Below, piece after piece: positions 17,279 through 25,317 of a stretch of 64,000 nucleotides of DNA. The translations under genes were made by a program, and so were the position numbers. Source of the stretch: an uncultured Flavobacteriales bacterium (GTDB lineage: Bacteria > Bacteroidota > Bacteroidia > Flavobacteriales_D > Sanyastnellaceae); the NCBI GenBank assembly GCA_943787435.1, contig CALSMK010000005.1, positions 1-64,000 on the forward strand. Direction: 5' to 3'. The notes under the pieces were generated by a model. The model saw only the letters and a program-made list of their open reading frames with translations, did not search any database and was not told the DNA's origin. Each line of letters begins with the position of its first letter. Within the stretch, counting starts at the first letter, position 1.

Positions 17279-19681
17279 ATGCGCTGTGCTGTGGCCTTCG
17301 CCCTGTTGATGGGCCCCATCCTGTCCTGGGCTCAGGTGATCGAGGTTCGAGATGAAGATGGGAATCCGGTTCCTGCAGCGGTGATTCGAAATGAATCGGG
17401 CACGGCTAGGATGACCGACTTAGATGGCCGGTTGCAGCTCGACAGCCTCCTTCGTCAAGGGGACACCTTGGAAATTCGAAGCATGGGCTTTGGCACGCGG
17501 TCACTCGCCATGCCTGAATCAACCTATGATGTGGAGGTTAAACTCTCTGCCGAATCGGTCAATTTGTCCGAGGTGGTGGTGGCCGCCAGCCAACCGGCCC
17601 GCGAAACGCTCGGCGCGGTCGAGGTCAGTCGAATCTCAGCGACATCCATCGCCAGGAGGGTGCCTGCCAATGCGGCAACCTTGCTTTGGAGAACGGGTCA
17701 AGTGATGATCCAACAAAGCCAACAAGGTGGGGGCTCTCCCATTTTGAGAGGGTTCGAGGCCAATCGGATATTGCTCGTTGTGGACGGGGTGCGGTTGAAC
17801 AATGCGATTTACCGAAGTGGCCATTTGCAAAACGCCATGACCGTGGATCCATTCGCTGTGGGCAGCACTGAAGTGCGCCATGGGGCGGGTTCAGTTCAAT
17901 TCGGAAGCGATGCATTGGGGGGCGTCATTCACTACCACACGCGAAATCCAAGTTGGCAGAATGGGACGAAGGCAAGGGCCCAGGTGGTGGCGGGCTCGGT
18001 GAACCGAGGATCCTCATTTCACGCCGATGTGGAGACCACCCGGAACAATTTGGCCAGCTTCACGAGCGTGAGCCACCGGCGGTTTGGTGATTTGAGAATG
18101 GGCCGATGGAGGCCACATGGCCATGAAGAATGGGGGAAGGTGGCCTGGCTTGTTCGTTCGAATGTTCAAGGCTTGAACGTGGAGGATACAGCCGAGGAGA
18201 ACGAAGATGAGAACCTCCAGCCGGGCACCGCTTACCACCAAACAGATGTGGTTCAAAAGCTGCGTTACGGCACAACCAAAAGCCATGTGGAGCTGAACCT
18301 TCAGCACAGCACAAGCTCCAATGTCCCTCGGTTTGATCGTTTGAATGACCTCTCATCAGACGGGGGTCCAAAATGGGCCCAGTGGGATTATGGGCCGCAG
18401 CAGCGTTCCTTGGCCGCGCTCAAGTTTCGGTCCCAGGTGCAAGGGTTGGGCAACGTGACGCTCTTGGGCGCTTGGCAGCAGGTCTCCGAAACCCGGTTGA
18501 AGGCGCGATTCGGAGATTCGAGCCGAGAAGTTCAAGACGAGCAAGTCGGGGTGGGCAGCATTCAGCTGGACATCGACCAACGTTTGGGACCATGGAAGCT
18601 GGCCTACGGAGGCAGTTGGAACCACAACAATGTGAATTCCAAGGCTTGGAACGAACGCCGGGCAGATGGGTTTCTGTTGCCAGAGTCTGCCTTGACGCGG
18701 TACCCGAATGGAGGAGCCACCATGGGATCTGCAGCGGGATATGGCGGGCTTTCCCGTCGCTGGGGCCGATGGAACATGCAGGCAGCGGCCAGATACACAC
18801 GCGGATGGTTGGCCGCCCAATTTGAGGATCAGCCGGGCCTGGCGCTCCCATTTTCTTCGGTGGGGTACAACCGGGGGGCCCTGACGGGAAGCGCGACCGT
18901 GCAGTGGCAGGCCAATGGTCAATTCAATGCCCACGCCACCTTGGCCAGTGCCTTTCGAAATCCGAACGTCGACGATGTCGGCAAGGTTCGCGCCAAGGAT
19001 GGGTTTGCCGTGGTTCCATCGGACAGCCTGATGCCAGAGCGGCTTTACAACGCAGAAATGGGGGCGGTTTGGCGGTCCAAAAGTCGACGGGTCAGCCTGC
19101 AGGCCACCGGATTTGAAACCGCGTTGTTGGATGCCATTCAACCTGTGAATTCAGCATTGCAACTGGATGATGGGACCTGGACAGACACCATCGTTGTGGA
19201 GGGCGACACCAATTCCGTTCAAGTGAATGCCAATACAGGGCGGGCGCGAATCCGAGGGATTCAAGGCCAGGTCCGGTTCAAACTGAACCCGGGGTGGCGC
19301 GGCCGGCTCACGGTCAACTTGACCCGCGGAAGAGATGCGGACAACGCGCCTCTGTCCCACATTCCACCGGCCTTTGGCGCATGCATGGTTTCTCGCAGTT
19401 GGGATTGGGTCACCTTGAATATGCACGGGCACTGGAGCGCGGCCAAGCGGCTTGAAGACTATGGCCCAGGCTCCACAGACAATTTGGCGGAAGCCACATC
19501 AGAAGGCACTCCGTCGTGGTGGACCATGGGCTTGGATGTTGAGGCGAGGTTGACAACCAGAACCGCCTTGAGTTTGGGCGTCCACAATGCGCTGGACCGC
19601 CATTATAAAGTCTTTGCGTCGGGCATCAGTGCAGCCGGCCGAGATTTGCGCATTGGCTGGCGTTGGAAGCCCAACGAATGA
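17279..19681 (+). CDS. TonB-dependent receptor, hemoglobin/transferrin/lactoferrin-type
   Basis: 800-aa outer-membrane receptor. The start at ATG 17279 gives the signal peptide MRCAVAFALLMGPILSWAQ; the ORF-track start lies inside recO. An N-terminal carboxypeptidase-regulatory-like beta sandwich (about residues 20-95, VIEVRDEDGNPVPAAVI) precedes the plug domain with GSPILRGFEANRILLVVDGVRLNNAIYRSGHLQNAM and GAGSVQFGSDALGGVIHYHT. That plug pattern is characteristic of the heme/transferrin receptor family (HmuR-like). A 22-strand barrel follows, ending HNALDRHYKVFASGI...GWRWKPNE. It is predicted to import heme or another iron source, energised by TonB. The substrate is inferred, not demonstrated. 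Confidence 0.87.
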   Translation: MRCAVAFALLMGPILSWAQVIEVRDEDGNPVPAAVIRNESGTARMTDLDGRLQLDSLLRQGDTLEIRSMGFGTRSLAMPESTYDVEVKLSAESVNLSEVVVAASQPARETLGAVEVSRISATSIARRVPANAATLLWRTGQVMIQQSQQGGGSPILRGFEANRILLVVDGVRLNNAIYRSGHLQNAMTVDPFAVGSTEVRHGAGSVQFGSDALGGVIHYHTRNPSWQNGTKARAQVVAGSVNRGSSFHADVETTRNNLASFTSVSHRRFGDLRMGRWRPHGHEEWGKVAWLVRSNVQGLNVEDTAEENEDENLQPGTAYHQTDVVQKLRYGTTKSHVELNLQHSTSSNVPRFDRLNDLSSDGGPKWAQWDYGPQQRSLAALKFRSQVQGLGNVTLLGAWQQVSETRLKARFGDSSREVQDEQVGVGSIQLDIDQRLGPWKLAYGGSWNHNNVNSKAWNERRADGFLLPESALTRYPNGGATMGSAAGYGGLSRRWGRWNMQAAARYTRGWLAAQFEDQPGLALPFSSVGYNRGALTGSATVQWQANGQFNAHATLASAFRNPNVDDVGKVRAKDGFAVVPSDSLMPERLYNAEMGAVWRSKSRRVSLQATGFETALLDAIQPVNSALQLDDGTWTDTIVVEGDTNSVQVNANTGRARIRGIQGQVRFKLNPGWRGRLTVNLTRGRDADNAPLSHIPPAFGACMVSRSWDWVTLNMHGHWSAAKRLEDYGPGSTDNLAEATSEGTPSWWTMGLDVEARLTTRTALSLGVHNALDRHYKVFASGISAAGRDLRIGWRWKPNE

Positions 19682-19688
19682 AGGCCTT

Positions 19689-19696
19689 TATCTTCG
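19689..19696 (+). promoter_or_regulatory. Candidate -7 promoter box TATCTTCG for holB
   Basis: TATCTTCG followed by only AGAC and then the ATG of the delta' gene. This is the same spacing as before kbl (TATCTTCG-TGGC-ATG). Transcription from it would give a leaderless or near-leaderless mRNA. A TTG lies 23 bases upstream (19663-19665). Confidence 0.45.
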
Positions 19697-19700
19697 AGAC

Positions 19701-20825
19701 ATGGACGTGACCCGCGAGCCGATTGGACAAGAAACACTGGCCGCACAACTGGCCCAGCGCGCAAATGACGAAGCGTTGGCGCATGCTGTGCTGTTGACAG
19801 GAGCCCCAGGCCGTGGCGGCCTGGCTCTGGCTCTCGGCTTGGCGCGTCAGTTGCACTGCAAGGGCACAGGCCCCGAGCCATGCGGCAGTTGCCCTTCTTG
19901 TTTGCAGCACGATCAACTGCAGCACCCCGATTTGCATTTCACCTTTCCCGTGGCCAAACCTCCAGGAAAGGACAAGTCGTTGAGCGTGGATCAGCTCGAC
20001 ACCTGGCGCCAAGCCATTTTGGAGATGGGCGCCCATTTTGACATGGTTGAATTGAGGGAGCGGATGTCATTGGGCAACAAGCAACCTTTTATTTCTGTCC
20101 ATGAAGCGGCCGACATTCTCCGTCGCTTGTCCCTGACCTCGCATGCCGGGGGTTGGAAGGTTCAAGTCATTTGGGGCGCGCAAACCATGAGGACGGACAC
20201 GGCCAACAAACTGTTGAAGCTCCTCGAAGAGCCGCCAAAACGCACCTTGTTCATCCTTCTTGCGGACAGCACTGAAGGGCTGTTGGCCACCATTTTGTCC
20301 AGGACACAGATCATTCCAATCGGACCGATTTCTCCCGCATCGATTCGCCAACGCCTTGAGGGTGAAGGCGGCTCAAGCGAAGCGATTTCAGATGCAGTGG
20401 CGTTGGCCGATGGAGACTTGGCGTTGGCCAGGCGGTTGGTGCAGACCGATGCGGCGGCAGAGTTTGCCATGTATGTGGACTGGATGCGGACCTGTTACGC
20501 CCGAGATGGAAGGAAAGCCGCAGGGCTGGCCGATCAATTTCACGACTTGGGAAGAGAAGCCCAAAAGCAATTCTTGGCCTATGCCTTGCACATGGTTCGC
20601 CAGTGCATTGTGGGCAATTACGGTGCGCAAGGTGCCGTGCGACTTCGCGCTGCAGAGCGGGGGTTTGCTCAAAAATTCGCGGCATTCATTCACCACGGAA
20701 ATGTGATGGACATGCAGTCCACCTTGGAAAGTGCGGCCCGTGAAGTGTCGGGAAACGTTTACGGCAGAACCGTCTTTCTGGATTTGAGCATGAAAATGAT
20801 GGAACTTCTTCATCGTCCGAAGTAG
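19701..20825 (+). CDS. holB: DNA polymerase III subunit delta' (clamp loader)
   Basis: 374-aa clamp-loader ATPase-like subunit starting at ATG 19701 (MDVTREPIGQETL); the upstream ORF extension lies in the receptor gene. Seen are the degenerate P-loop GAPGRGGLALALGLA, a zinc-finger Cys cluster C..PCGSCPSC, KVQVIWGAQTMRTDTANKLLKLLEEPPKRTLFIL (Walker B/sensor region) and the SRTQIIPIGP arginine-finger segment. Full length with no frameshift. It could be called DnaX-like, but the lack of a canonical GxxGxGKT and the size favour delta'. Confidence 0.88.
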   Translation: MDVTREPIGQETLAAQLAQRANDEALAHAVLLTGAPGRGGLALALGLARQLHCKGTGPEPCGSCPSCLQHDQLQHPDLHFTFPVAKPPGKDKSLSVDQLDTWRQAILEMGAHFDMVELRERMSLGNKQPFISVHEAADILRRLSLTSHAGGWKVQVIWGAQTMRTDTANKLLKLLEEPPKRTLFILLADSTEGLLATILSRTQIIPIGPISPASIRQRLEGEGGSSEAISDAVALADGDLALARRLVQTDAAAEFAMYVDWMRTCYARDGRKAAGLADQFHDLGREAQKQFLAYALHMVRQCIVGNYGAQGAVRLRAAERGFAQKFAAFIHHGNVMDMQSTLESAAREVSGNVYGRTVFLDLSMKMMELLHRPK

Positions 20826-20845
20826 GGGGCACCGTGGCATCGGCT

Positions 20846-20853
20846 TATCTTCG
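20846..20853 (+). promoter_or_regulatory. Candidate -7 promoter box TATCTTCG for ricT-gldH
   Basis: TATCTTCG located 48 bases before the ricT ATG, in the 76-base gap after holB. A purine-rich AGGAG sequence 4 bases before ATG 20902 is one of the few Shine-Dalgarno-like sites in this window. Confidence 0.4.
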
Positions 20854-20901
20854 GATGGAGCGTCGGACCAATCCGGCATCTTGAAGCGAGGACCAGGAGA
20901 C

Positions 20902-22161
20902 ATGGGTTGTGGATCATGCAAAAAAGGCGAGGACGGCAAGCCCATGGGCTGCAAGTCCAATGGGAATTGCGGCAACTGTGGTTGCGACGTGATGACTGTG
21001 TTCGATTGGTTAGAGGGGGTACCCATTCCTGAGGGGCAGCGTGCATTTGACATTGTCGAGGTTCGTTTCAAGCGAAACCGCAAAGGCTATTTCCGAATTG
21101 GACAGGGCCGCCGTGTTCAGACCGGGGATGTGGCCGTGGTGGATGTTGCGCCAGGAGAAGACATGGGCATTGTATCCCTGACAGGAGAGTTGGTGAGGGC
21201 CCAGATGAAGGCCAAAAATGTGCGCGACACCCACGAGATCAAGCGGGTGGCTCGCAAAGCCACCATGGAGGACATCTCCACGTGGCAATCCGCGCGCAGC
21301 CGAGAGGAAGACACCCTCAAACAAGCACGTCAAATTGTGGCTGAACACCAAGTCGAGTTGAAGCTCGGCGACGTGGAGTTTCAGGGCGACGGGACCAAGT
21401 GTACGTTTTTCTACACAGCAGAACATCGGGTTGATTTCCGAGAATTGGTCAAAGCTTTGGCGGCAGCGTTCAAGGTTCGAATTGAGATGCGCCAGATTGG
21501 TGCCCGGCAAGAGTCGGCCCGGCTAGGGGGCATTGGGGTCTGTGGAAGGGAATTGTGTTGTTCAACATGGTTGACCGACTTCCGGAGCGTGTCGACAGGT
21601 GCGGCTCGGTATCAGCAACTCTCCTTGAACCCGCAGAAATTGGCGGGCCAATGCGGAAAGCTCAAGTGCTGTCTGAATTTCGAGCTGGACCAGTACAAGG
21701 AGGCGGTGGCGAAGTTTCCGCCCCCGAGCACGAAGCTGCACACCCGGAAAGGAAAGGCCGGCCATTTCAAGACCGATATTTTCGGTGGCAAGATGTGGTT
21801 TCAATACTTCGATGATCCTGGGGCTTCTCCCGTTCCCATTGAATTGGAGGACATCCGAGAGATCATGGCCATGAATGATCGGGGAGAAAAGCCCGATGAC
21901 TTGAAAGGCTTTGCCGTTCAAGAAGTGGCCGCGCCAGAAGACGCTTTGTTTGGCGATGTGGTGGGCCAAGACGACCTCAAGCGCTTTGACCAGCCTTCGG
22001 GACAGCGCCGACGCAAAAACAGAAGTGGCCACAAAAAAGGCGGAAACAGCAAGGGTCCTCAAGGTGGAAACTCAGGGGGTCAAGGCCCATCCGCCAACTC
22101 GGGCAAACGAAGAAACAAGCGGCGTAAACCCAACAAAGGGGGCGGCCCGAAAGCAGGATGA
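20902..22161 (+). CDS. ricT: PSP1 domain protein RicT homologue
   Basis: 419-aa PSP1-domain protein starting MGCGSCKKGEDGK at ATG 20902, preceded by GGACCAGGAGAC. The N-terminus is rich in Cys (MGCGSCKK, MGCKSNGNCGNCGC). The PSP1 core includes CTFFYTAEHRVDFRELVKALA, RIEMRQIGARQESARLGGIGVCGRELCC and LAGQCGKLKCCLNFE, consistent with Fe-S ligation seen in the Ric (YaaT/YlbF/YmcA) complex. The C-terminal 70 residues are a low-complexity basic Lys/Arg/Gly/Ser tail (KRRNKRRKPNKGG), likely disordered and nucleic-acid-binding. The gene is coupled to gldH by ATGATG/TGA overlap, the standard Bacteroidota neighbourhood. Confidence 0.88.
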   Translation: MGCGSCKKGEDGKPMGCKSNGNCGNCGCDVMTVFDWLEGVPIPEGQRAFDIVEVRFKRNRKGYFRIGQGRRVQTGDVAVVDVAPGEDMGIVSLTGELVRAQMKAKNVRDTHEIKRVARKATMEDISTWQSARSREEDTLKQARQIVAEHQVELKLGDVEFQGDGTKCTFFYTAEHRVDFRELVKALAAAFKVRIEMRQIGARQESARLGGIGVCGRELCCSTWLTDFRSVSTGAARYQQLSLNPQKLAGQCGKLKCCLNFELDQYKEAVAKFPPPSTKLHTRKGKAGHFKTDIFGGKMWFQYFDDPGASPVPIELEDIREIMAMNDRGEKPDDLKGFAVQEVAAPEDALFGDVVGQDDLKRFDQPSGQRRRKNRSGHKKGGNSKGPQGGNSGGQGPSANSGKRRNKRRKPNKGGGPKAG

Positions 22162-22637
22162 TGGCGCGCCAAACGTGGAGGTTGACGCTGCTTTTGATGG
22201 CTGTCGTCATGGCCATGGGATGCGGCCAGGGCCCGGTGGCCCTTGACGCGGTTGAATTGGACCCGAAGGCTTGGTTTGCGTCGGACACGGTCAAAATGAA
22301 CTTCACGGTTGACCACCCCGAACACCGGCATGATTTGCAGTTTGGATTGCGGCATGACGACCGGTATCCATTTTCCAATTTGTACCTCTTCGTGCGGTTG
22401 AACTACCCCAATGGAAAGACCTTAACCGACACCTTGGAGTGCCCCCTCGCGTCGCCAAGTGGCGAGTGGTACGGCGATGGCAGCCGTTGGATCGATCATC
22501 GAATCGGGTACAAACGCGGAGTGGCCTTTCCCTTGGCCGGAGAGTACTCCCTTGAGGTGGTCCATGCCATGCGGATGGATCCACTCCCGGGAATGGCAGA
22601 GCTTCGCTTTGCCATGTTTGACAAAACAGCTCCCTGA
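22158..22637 (+). CDS. gldH: Gliding motility lipoprotein GldH
   Basis: 159-aa lipoprotein with signal peptide and lipobox (LLLMAVVMAMGC). The mature part contains WFASDTVKMNFTV, RYPFSNLYLFVRLNYPNGKTLTDTLECPLASPSGEWYGDG and a membrane-proximal IGYKRGVAFPLAGEYSLEVVHAMR, matching GldH of Flavobacterium. GldH is an accessory lipoprotein for gliding motility, linked with the T9SS/gliding machinery. It overlaps ricT by 4 bases. The 3' end is 4 bases from the convergent rhodanese gene. Confidence 0.92.
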   Translation: MMARQTWRLTLLLMAVVMAMGCGQGPVALDAVELDPKAWFASDTVKMNFTVDHPEHRHDLQFGLRHDDRYPFSNLYLFVRLNYPNGKTLTDTLECPLASPSGEWYGDGSRWIDHRIGYKRGVAFPLAGEYSLEVVHAMRMDPLPGMAELRFAMFDKTAP

Positions 22638-22641
22638 CTTC

Positions 22642-23088
22642 TCAGTCGTTATCGGGCAGAGGCGCAGGCTCGCCGTGCGCGACGGCTTCGCCATCGTCTT
22701 CCCAACCATAAAATCCACCTCGGAGGTTGTACAGCTCTTTGAACCCGGCCTTGGCCAGGTTGTTCATGGCGTCTTCGCTGCGGCCACCTGCAGCGCAATA
22801 GAGCGCAATCGGACGGTTTTTAGGCAAGGCGTGGGCAACCGCTGAAAAATCATCCTCGAGGAAGTCAATGAGAGACGCGCCTGCGATGTGGCCACTTTTC
22901 CACTCTTGAGCGGTGCGGACATCGATGAGCAAAAGGTCACTTCGGTCCTCCACCAGGCCTTTGAGCTCGGTTGGGCTGATGTCTCGGGCTACGCCTTGGC
23001 TGGGCTGTCCATCACAGGAAGTCACCATCCCAACAAACAGGAACAAAGAGAAAAACGGAAGGAGACGCAAAAAAGAGCAACGGAACAT
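22642..23088 (-). CDS. Rhodanese-like domain lipoprotein
   Basis: 148-aa exported rhodanese. The start at ATG 23088 gives MFRCSFLRLLPFFSLFLFVGMVTSC with a lipobox-like GMVTSC; the TTG start at 23127 would add 13 residues upstream of the signal peptide. The rhodanese fold is clear: LLLIDVRTAQEWKSGHIAGASLIDF and the active-site loop YCAAGGRSEDAMNNLAKAGF, with the catalytic Cys present. It probably acts in periplasmic sulfur or thiol chemistry; the partner is unknown. It is divergent from the M43 protease. Confidence 0.88.
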   Translation of the reverse strand: MFRCSFLRLLPFFSLFLFVGMVTSCDGQPSQGVARDISPTELKGLVEDRSDLLLIDVRTAQEWKSGHIAGASLIDFLEDDFSAVAHALPKNRPIALYCAAGGRSEDAMNNLAKAGFKELYNLRGGFYGWEDDGEAVAHGEPAPLPDND

Positions 23089-23092
23089 GCAA

Positions 23093-23100
23093 CGAATGTA
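23093..23100 (-). promoter_or_regulatory. Candidate -7 promoter box TACATTCG for the rhodanese gene
   Basis: On the minus strand TACATTCG is followed by TTGC and then ATG, the same 4-base spacing as at holB and kbl. It also argues for ATG 23088 over the TTG start at 23127. Confidence 0.42.
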
Positions 23101-23186
23101 CCGGAAGTCTGTTATTCCCTTGTCCAAGCGCTCTGGTCACTTCGATACTCGGGTGGCGAAAGCGTGCTGTAAATTGCTGCTCTGCA

Positions 23187-25295
23187 ATGATGAATTCGAT
23201 GTCCTTTGCCCTTTTTCGTTCGGCCACCTTCTCGGTGTTTTTGCTCTTGACGGCTCCTGTTTTTGCCCAAGAAAGCGGAGTCTTACCCTGTGGCCAGAAT
23301 CAGGCCCAAGATGCGCTGGAAGCCCTTTATCCAGAAGCCAAAGTCGAGCGGGAACTGAGGGAGTCCACATCCCGAGCGGCCGCAGCTGCTGTGCTGGAGC
23401 GCGGCAACAACGACGATGAGGTGTACATCATCCCCGTGGTGTTTCACGTGATCCATGACAATGGCCCAGAGAACATTTCGACCGAGCAGATTTTGGACGC
23501 AATGACCATCTTGAATCGGGACTTCAGAAAGCTGAACCCAGATACAGGGCAAATTGTAGCCGGGTTTGTGGACATCGCAGACGACATGGACATCGAATTC
23601 CGGCTGGCCAAAAGAGACCCCCAGGGCAACTGCCATTCGGGAATCAACCGCATCGAAAGTGAGCTGACCTACGACGGCTCCAATCAGATGAAGCAGCTCA
23701 TCAACTGGCCGCGCAACAGCTACATGAACGTATACGTGGCCGCGGATGCAGCGGGAGCTGCAGGCTACACCAACTACCCCTCTGAGTGGGGAGCCAATAC
23801 AGATGGAATTGTTCTGAAGTACGATTATGTGGGAAGCATTGGGACCAGCAATGCATACCGCAGCCGAACGCTCACCCACGAATGCGGTCACTGGCTCAAC
23901 TTGCCTCACCTGTGGGGCAGCTCAAACAACCCCAACGAACCCGACAACTGCGATGTGGATGATGGGGTGGAGGACACCCCGCTTTGTTTGGGAAGTCCTG
24001 TGGGCTTTTGTGATGTGGAGCGCACCACATGTGGCTCCCTTGACAATGTCCAGAATTACATGGAGTACAGCTACTGCAGTAAAATGTATACCACAGGACA
24101 GCGTGCCCGGATGAGGGCTGCTCTGAACAGTTCAGTGGCCGACCGCAACGAGCTCTGGTCGGAGCAGAATGTGGAGGACACAGGGGTGTTGGAGGAAGAG
24201 CTGTTGTGCCGTGCTGAGTTCAGCGTGGACCGCAACGAAGTTTGCTTGGGAGAAGCCTTGGATTTTAATGACGAGAGCTTCTTTGGCGTGTCGGAATGGT
24301 CTTGGGATTTTGGAGATGGAACCACCTTGTCAGGTTCGGACACGGAAGTTCATCAGAACCCCACCCACGTCTTTGAGGTGCCCGGTGAATTTGAGGTGTA
24401 CTTGACCGCATCCAACAGCACCGGCTCGGTCACTTCTCAAGACCCTGTGGTGATTCGCGTTTTGGACGATGGTCCATTGCCCGGTGAATTGCAAGAGGGG
24501 TTCGAAGCGTCGGAAGGTCCATGGAGCGAAGGCGAATGGTCCGTCGAGACATTGGCCGGACAGGCCTGGCAGATCCGGGAGACCACGGGCTACTCTGGCC
24601 TCAGGTCGCTCTATGTTCGCAACCGTCAAAATGTGGGTGGAGAAATCACAAGGGTGACGTCGGGCACATTCAATGCCACCGGCATGGCCTCATTGATGAT
24701 CGGCTACAAATACGCGTACAGCCACAGAACCACAGGCGTCACAGACGACCGCCTGAAACTGCAGGTAAGCAAGGACTGTGGGATGACTTGGAACACACGA
24801 CAGTTCCACCGTGGATTGATTGACTTGCCCACGGCTCCTGATCACGGAGGCAACTTCTATCCTTCTGGAGAGGACGAATGGTCAGGCCATTTGGAGGAGG
24901 TGAGCAACGACATTTATTTCGTCCCGAACCTGCGCTTCCGTTTTGAGTTCGAGTCGAAAGGGGGCAACAATGTGTTCTTGGACGACATCAACATTTATGG
25001 CGTGGATTCATTGGGCAACATCCTCGACTTGAACGAAGTTTCTGAGGGCCCCTCATTTGGACTCACGGCCTACCCCAATCCAAGCCAAGGAGCCTTTACC
25101 GTGGACGCCCGCTGGGGTGGAAATGGCGCCCAATTGTTGGTGCGAGATGCCGCCGGTCGCTTGGAACGAACCATTCGCCTGAACGGAGAAGGGGGCAGGA
25201 GAACCACCATTGATGGTTTGGCCCAAGGGGTTCATTTGCTGGAGCTCAACGCCCAAGGCCGAAGGGAAGTTTTGCGTTTGATTGTGGCCCACTGA
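23187..25295 (+). CDS. Pappalysin-type (M43) metalloprotease with PKD and T9SS sorting domain
   Basis: 702-aa secreted protease. Signal peptide SATFSVFLLLTAPVFAQ; M43 catalytic domain (about residues 70-320) with IIPVVFHVIHDNGPENIS, the zinc motif HECGHWLNLPHLWG (HExxHxxxxxH) and Met-turn NYMEYSYC. A PKD domain follows (about 345-430, WSWDFGDGTTLSGS...PGEFEVYLTASN), then a jelly-roll-like region and a C-terminal T9SS type A sorting domain (LTAYPNPSQGAFTV...LNAQGRREVLRLIV). It is likely exported through T9SS and anchored or released at the cell surface to degrade proteins. Intact. Confidence 0.93.
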   Translation: MMNSMSFALFRSATFSVFLLLTAPVFAQESGVLPCGQNQAQDALEALYPEAKVERELRESTSRAAAAAVLERGNNDDEVYIIPVVFHVIHDNGPENISTEQILDAMTILNRDFRKLNPDTGQIVAGFVDIADDMDIEFRLAKRDPQGNCHSGINRIESELTYDGSNQMKQLINWPRNSYMNVYVAADAAGAAGYTNYPSEWGANTDGIVLKYDYVGSIGTSNAYRSRTLTHECGHWLNLPHLWGSSNNPNEPDNCDVDDGVEDTPLCLGSPVGFCDVERTTCGSLDNVQNYMEYSYCSKMYTTGQRARMRAALNSSVADRNELWSEQNVEDTGVLEEELLCRAEFSVDRNEVCLGEALDFNDESFFGVSEWSWDFGDGTTLSGSDTEVHQNPTHVFEVPGEFEVYLTASNSTGSVTSQDPVVIRVLDDGPLPGELQEGFEASEGPWSEGEWSVETLAGQAWQIRETTGYSGLRSLYVRNRQNVGGEITRVTSGTFNATGMASLMIGYKYAYSHRTTGVTDDRLKLQVSKDCGMTWNTRQFHRGLIDLPTAPDHGGNFYPSGEDEWSGHLEEVSNDIYFVPNLRFRFEFESKGGNNVFLDDINIYGVDSLGNILDLNEVSEGPSFGLTAYPNPSQGAFTVDARWGGNGAQLLVRDAAGRLERTIRLNGEGGRRTTIDGLAQGVHLLELNAQGRREVLRLIVAH

Positions 25296-25317
25296 TTGAG
25301 CTTGGCACAGTGGGAGG

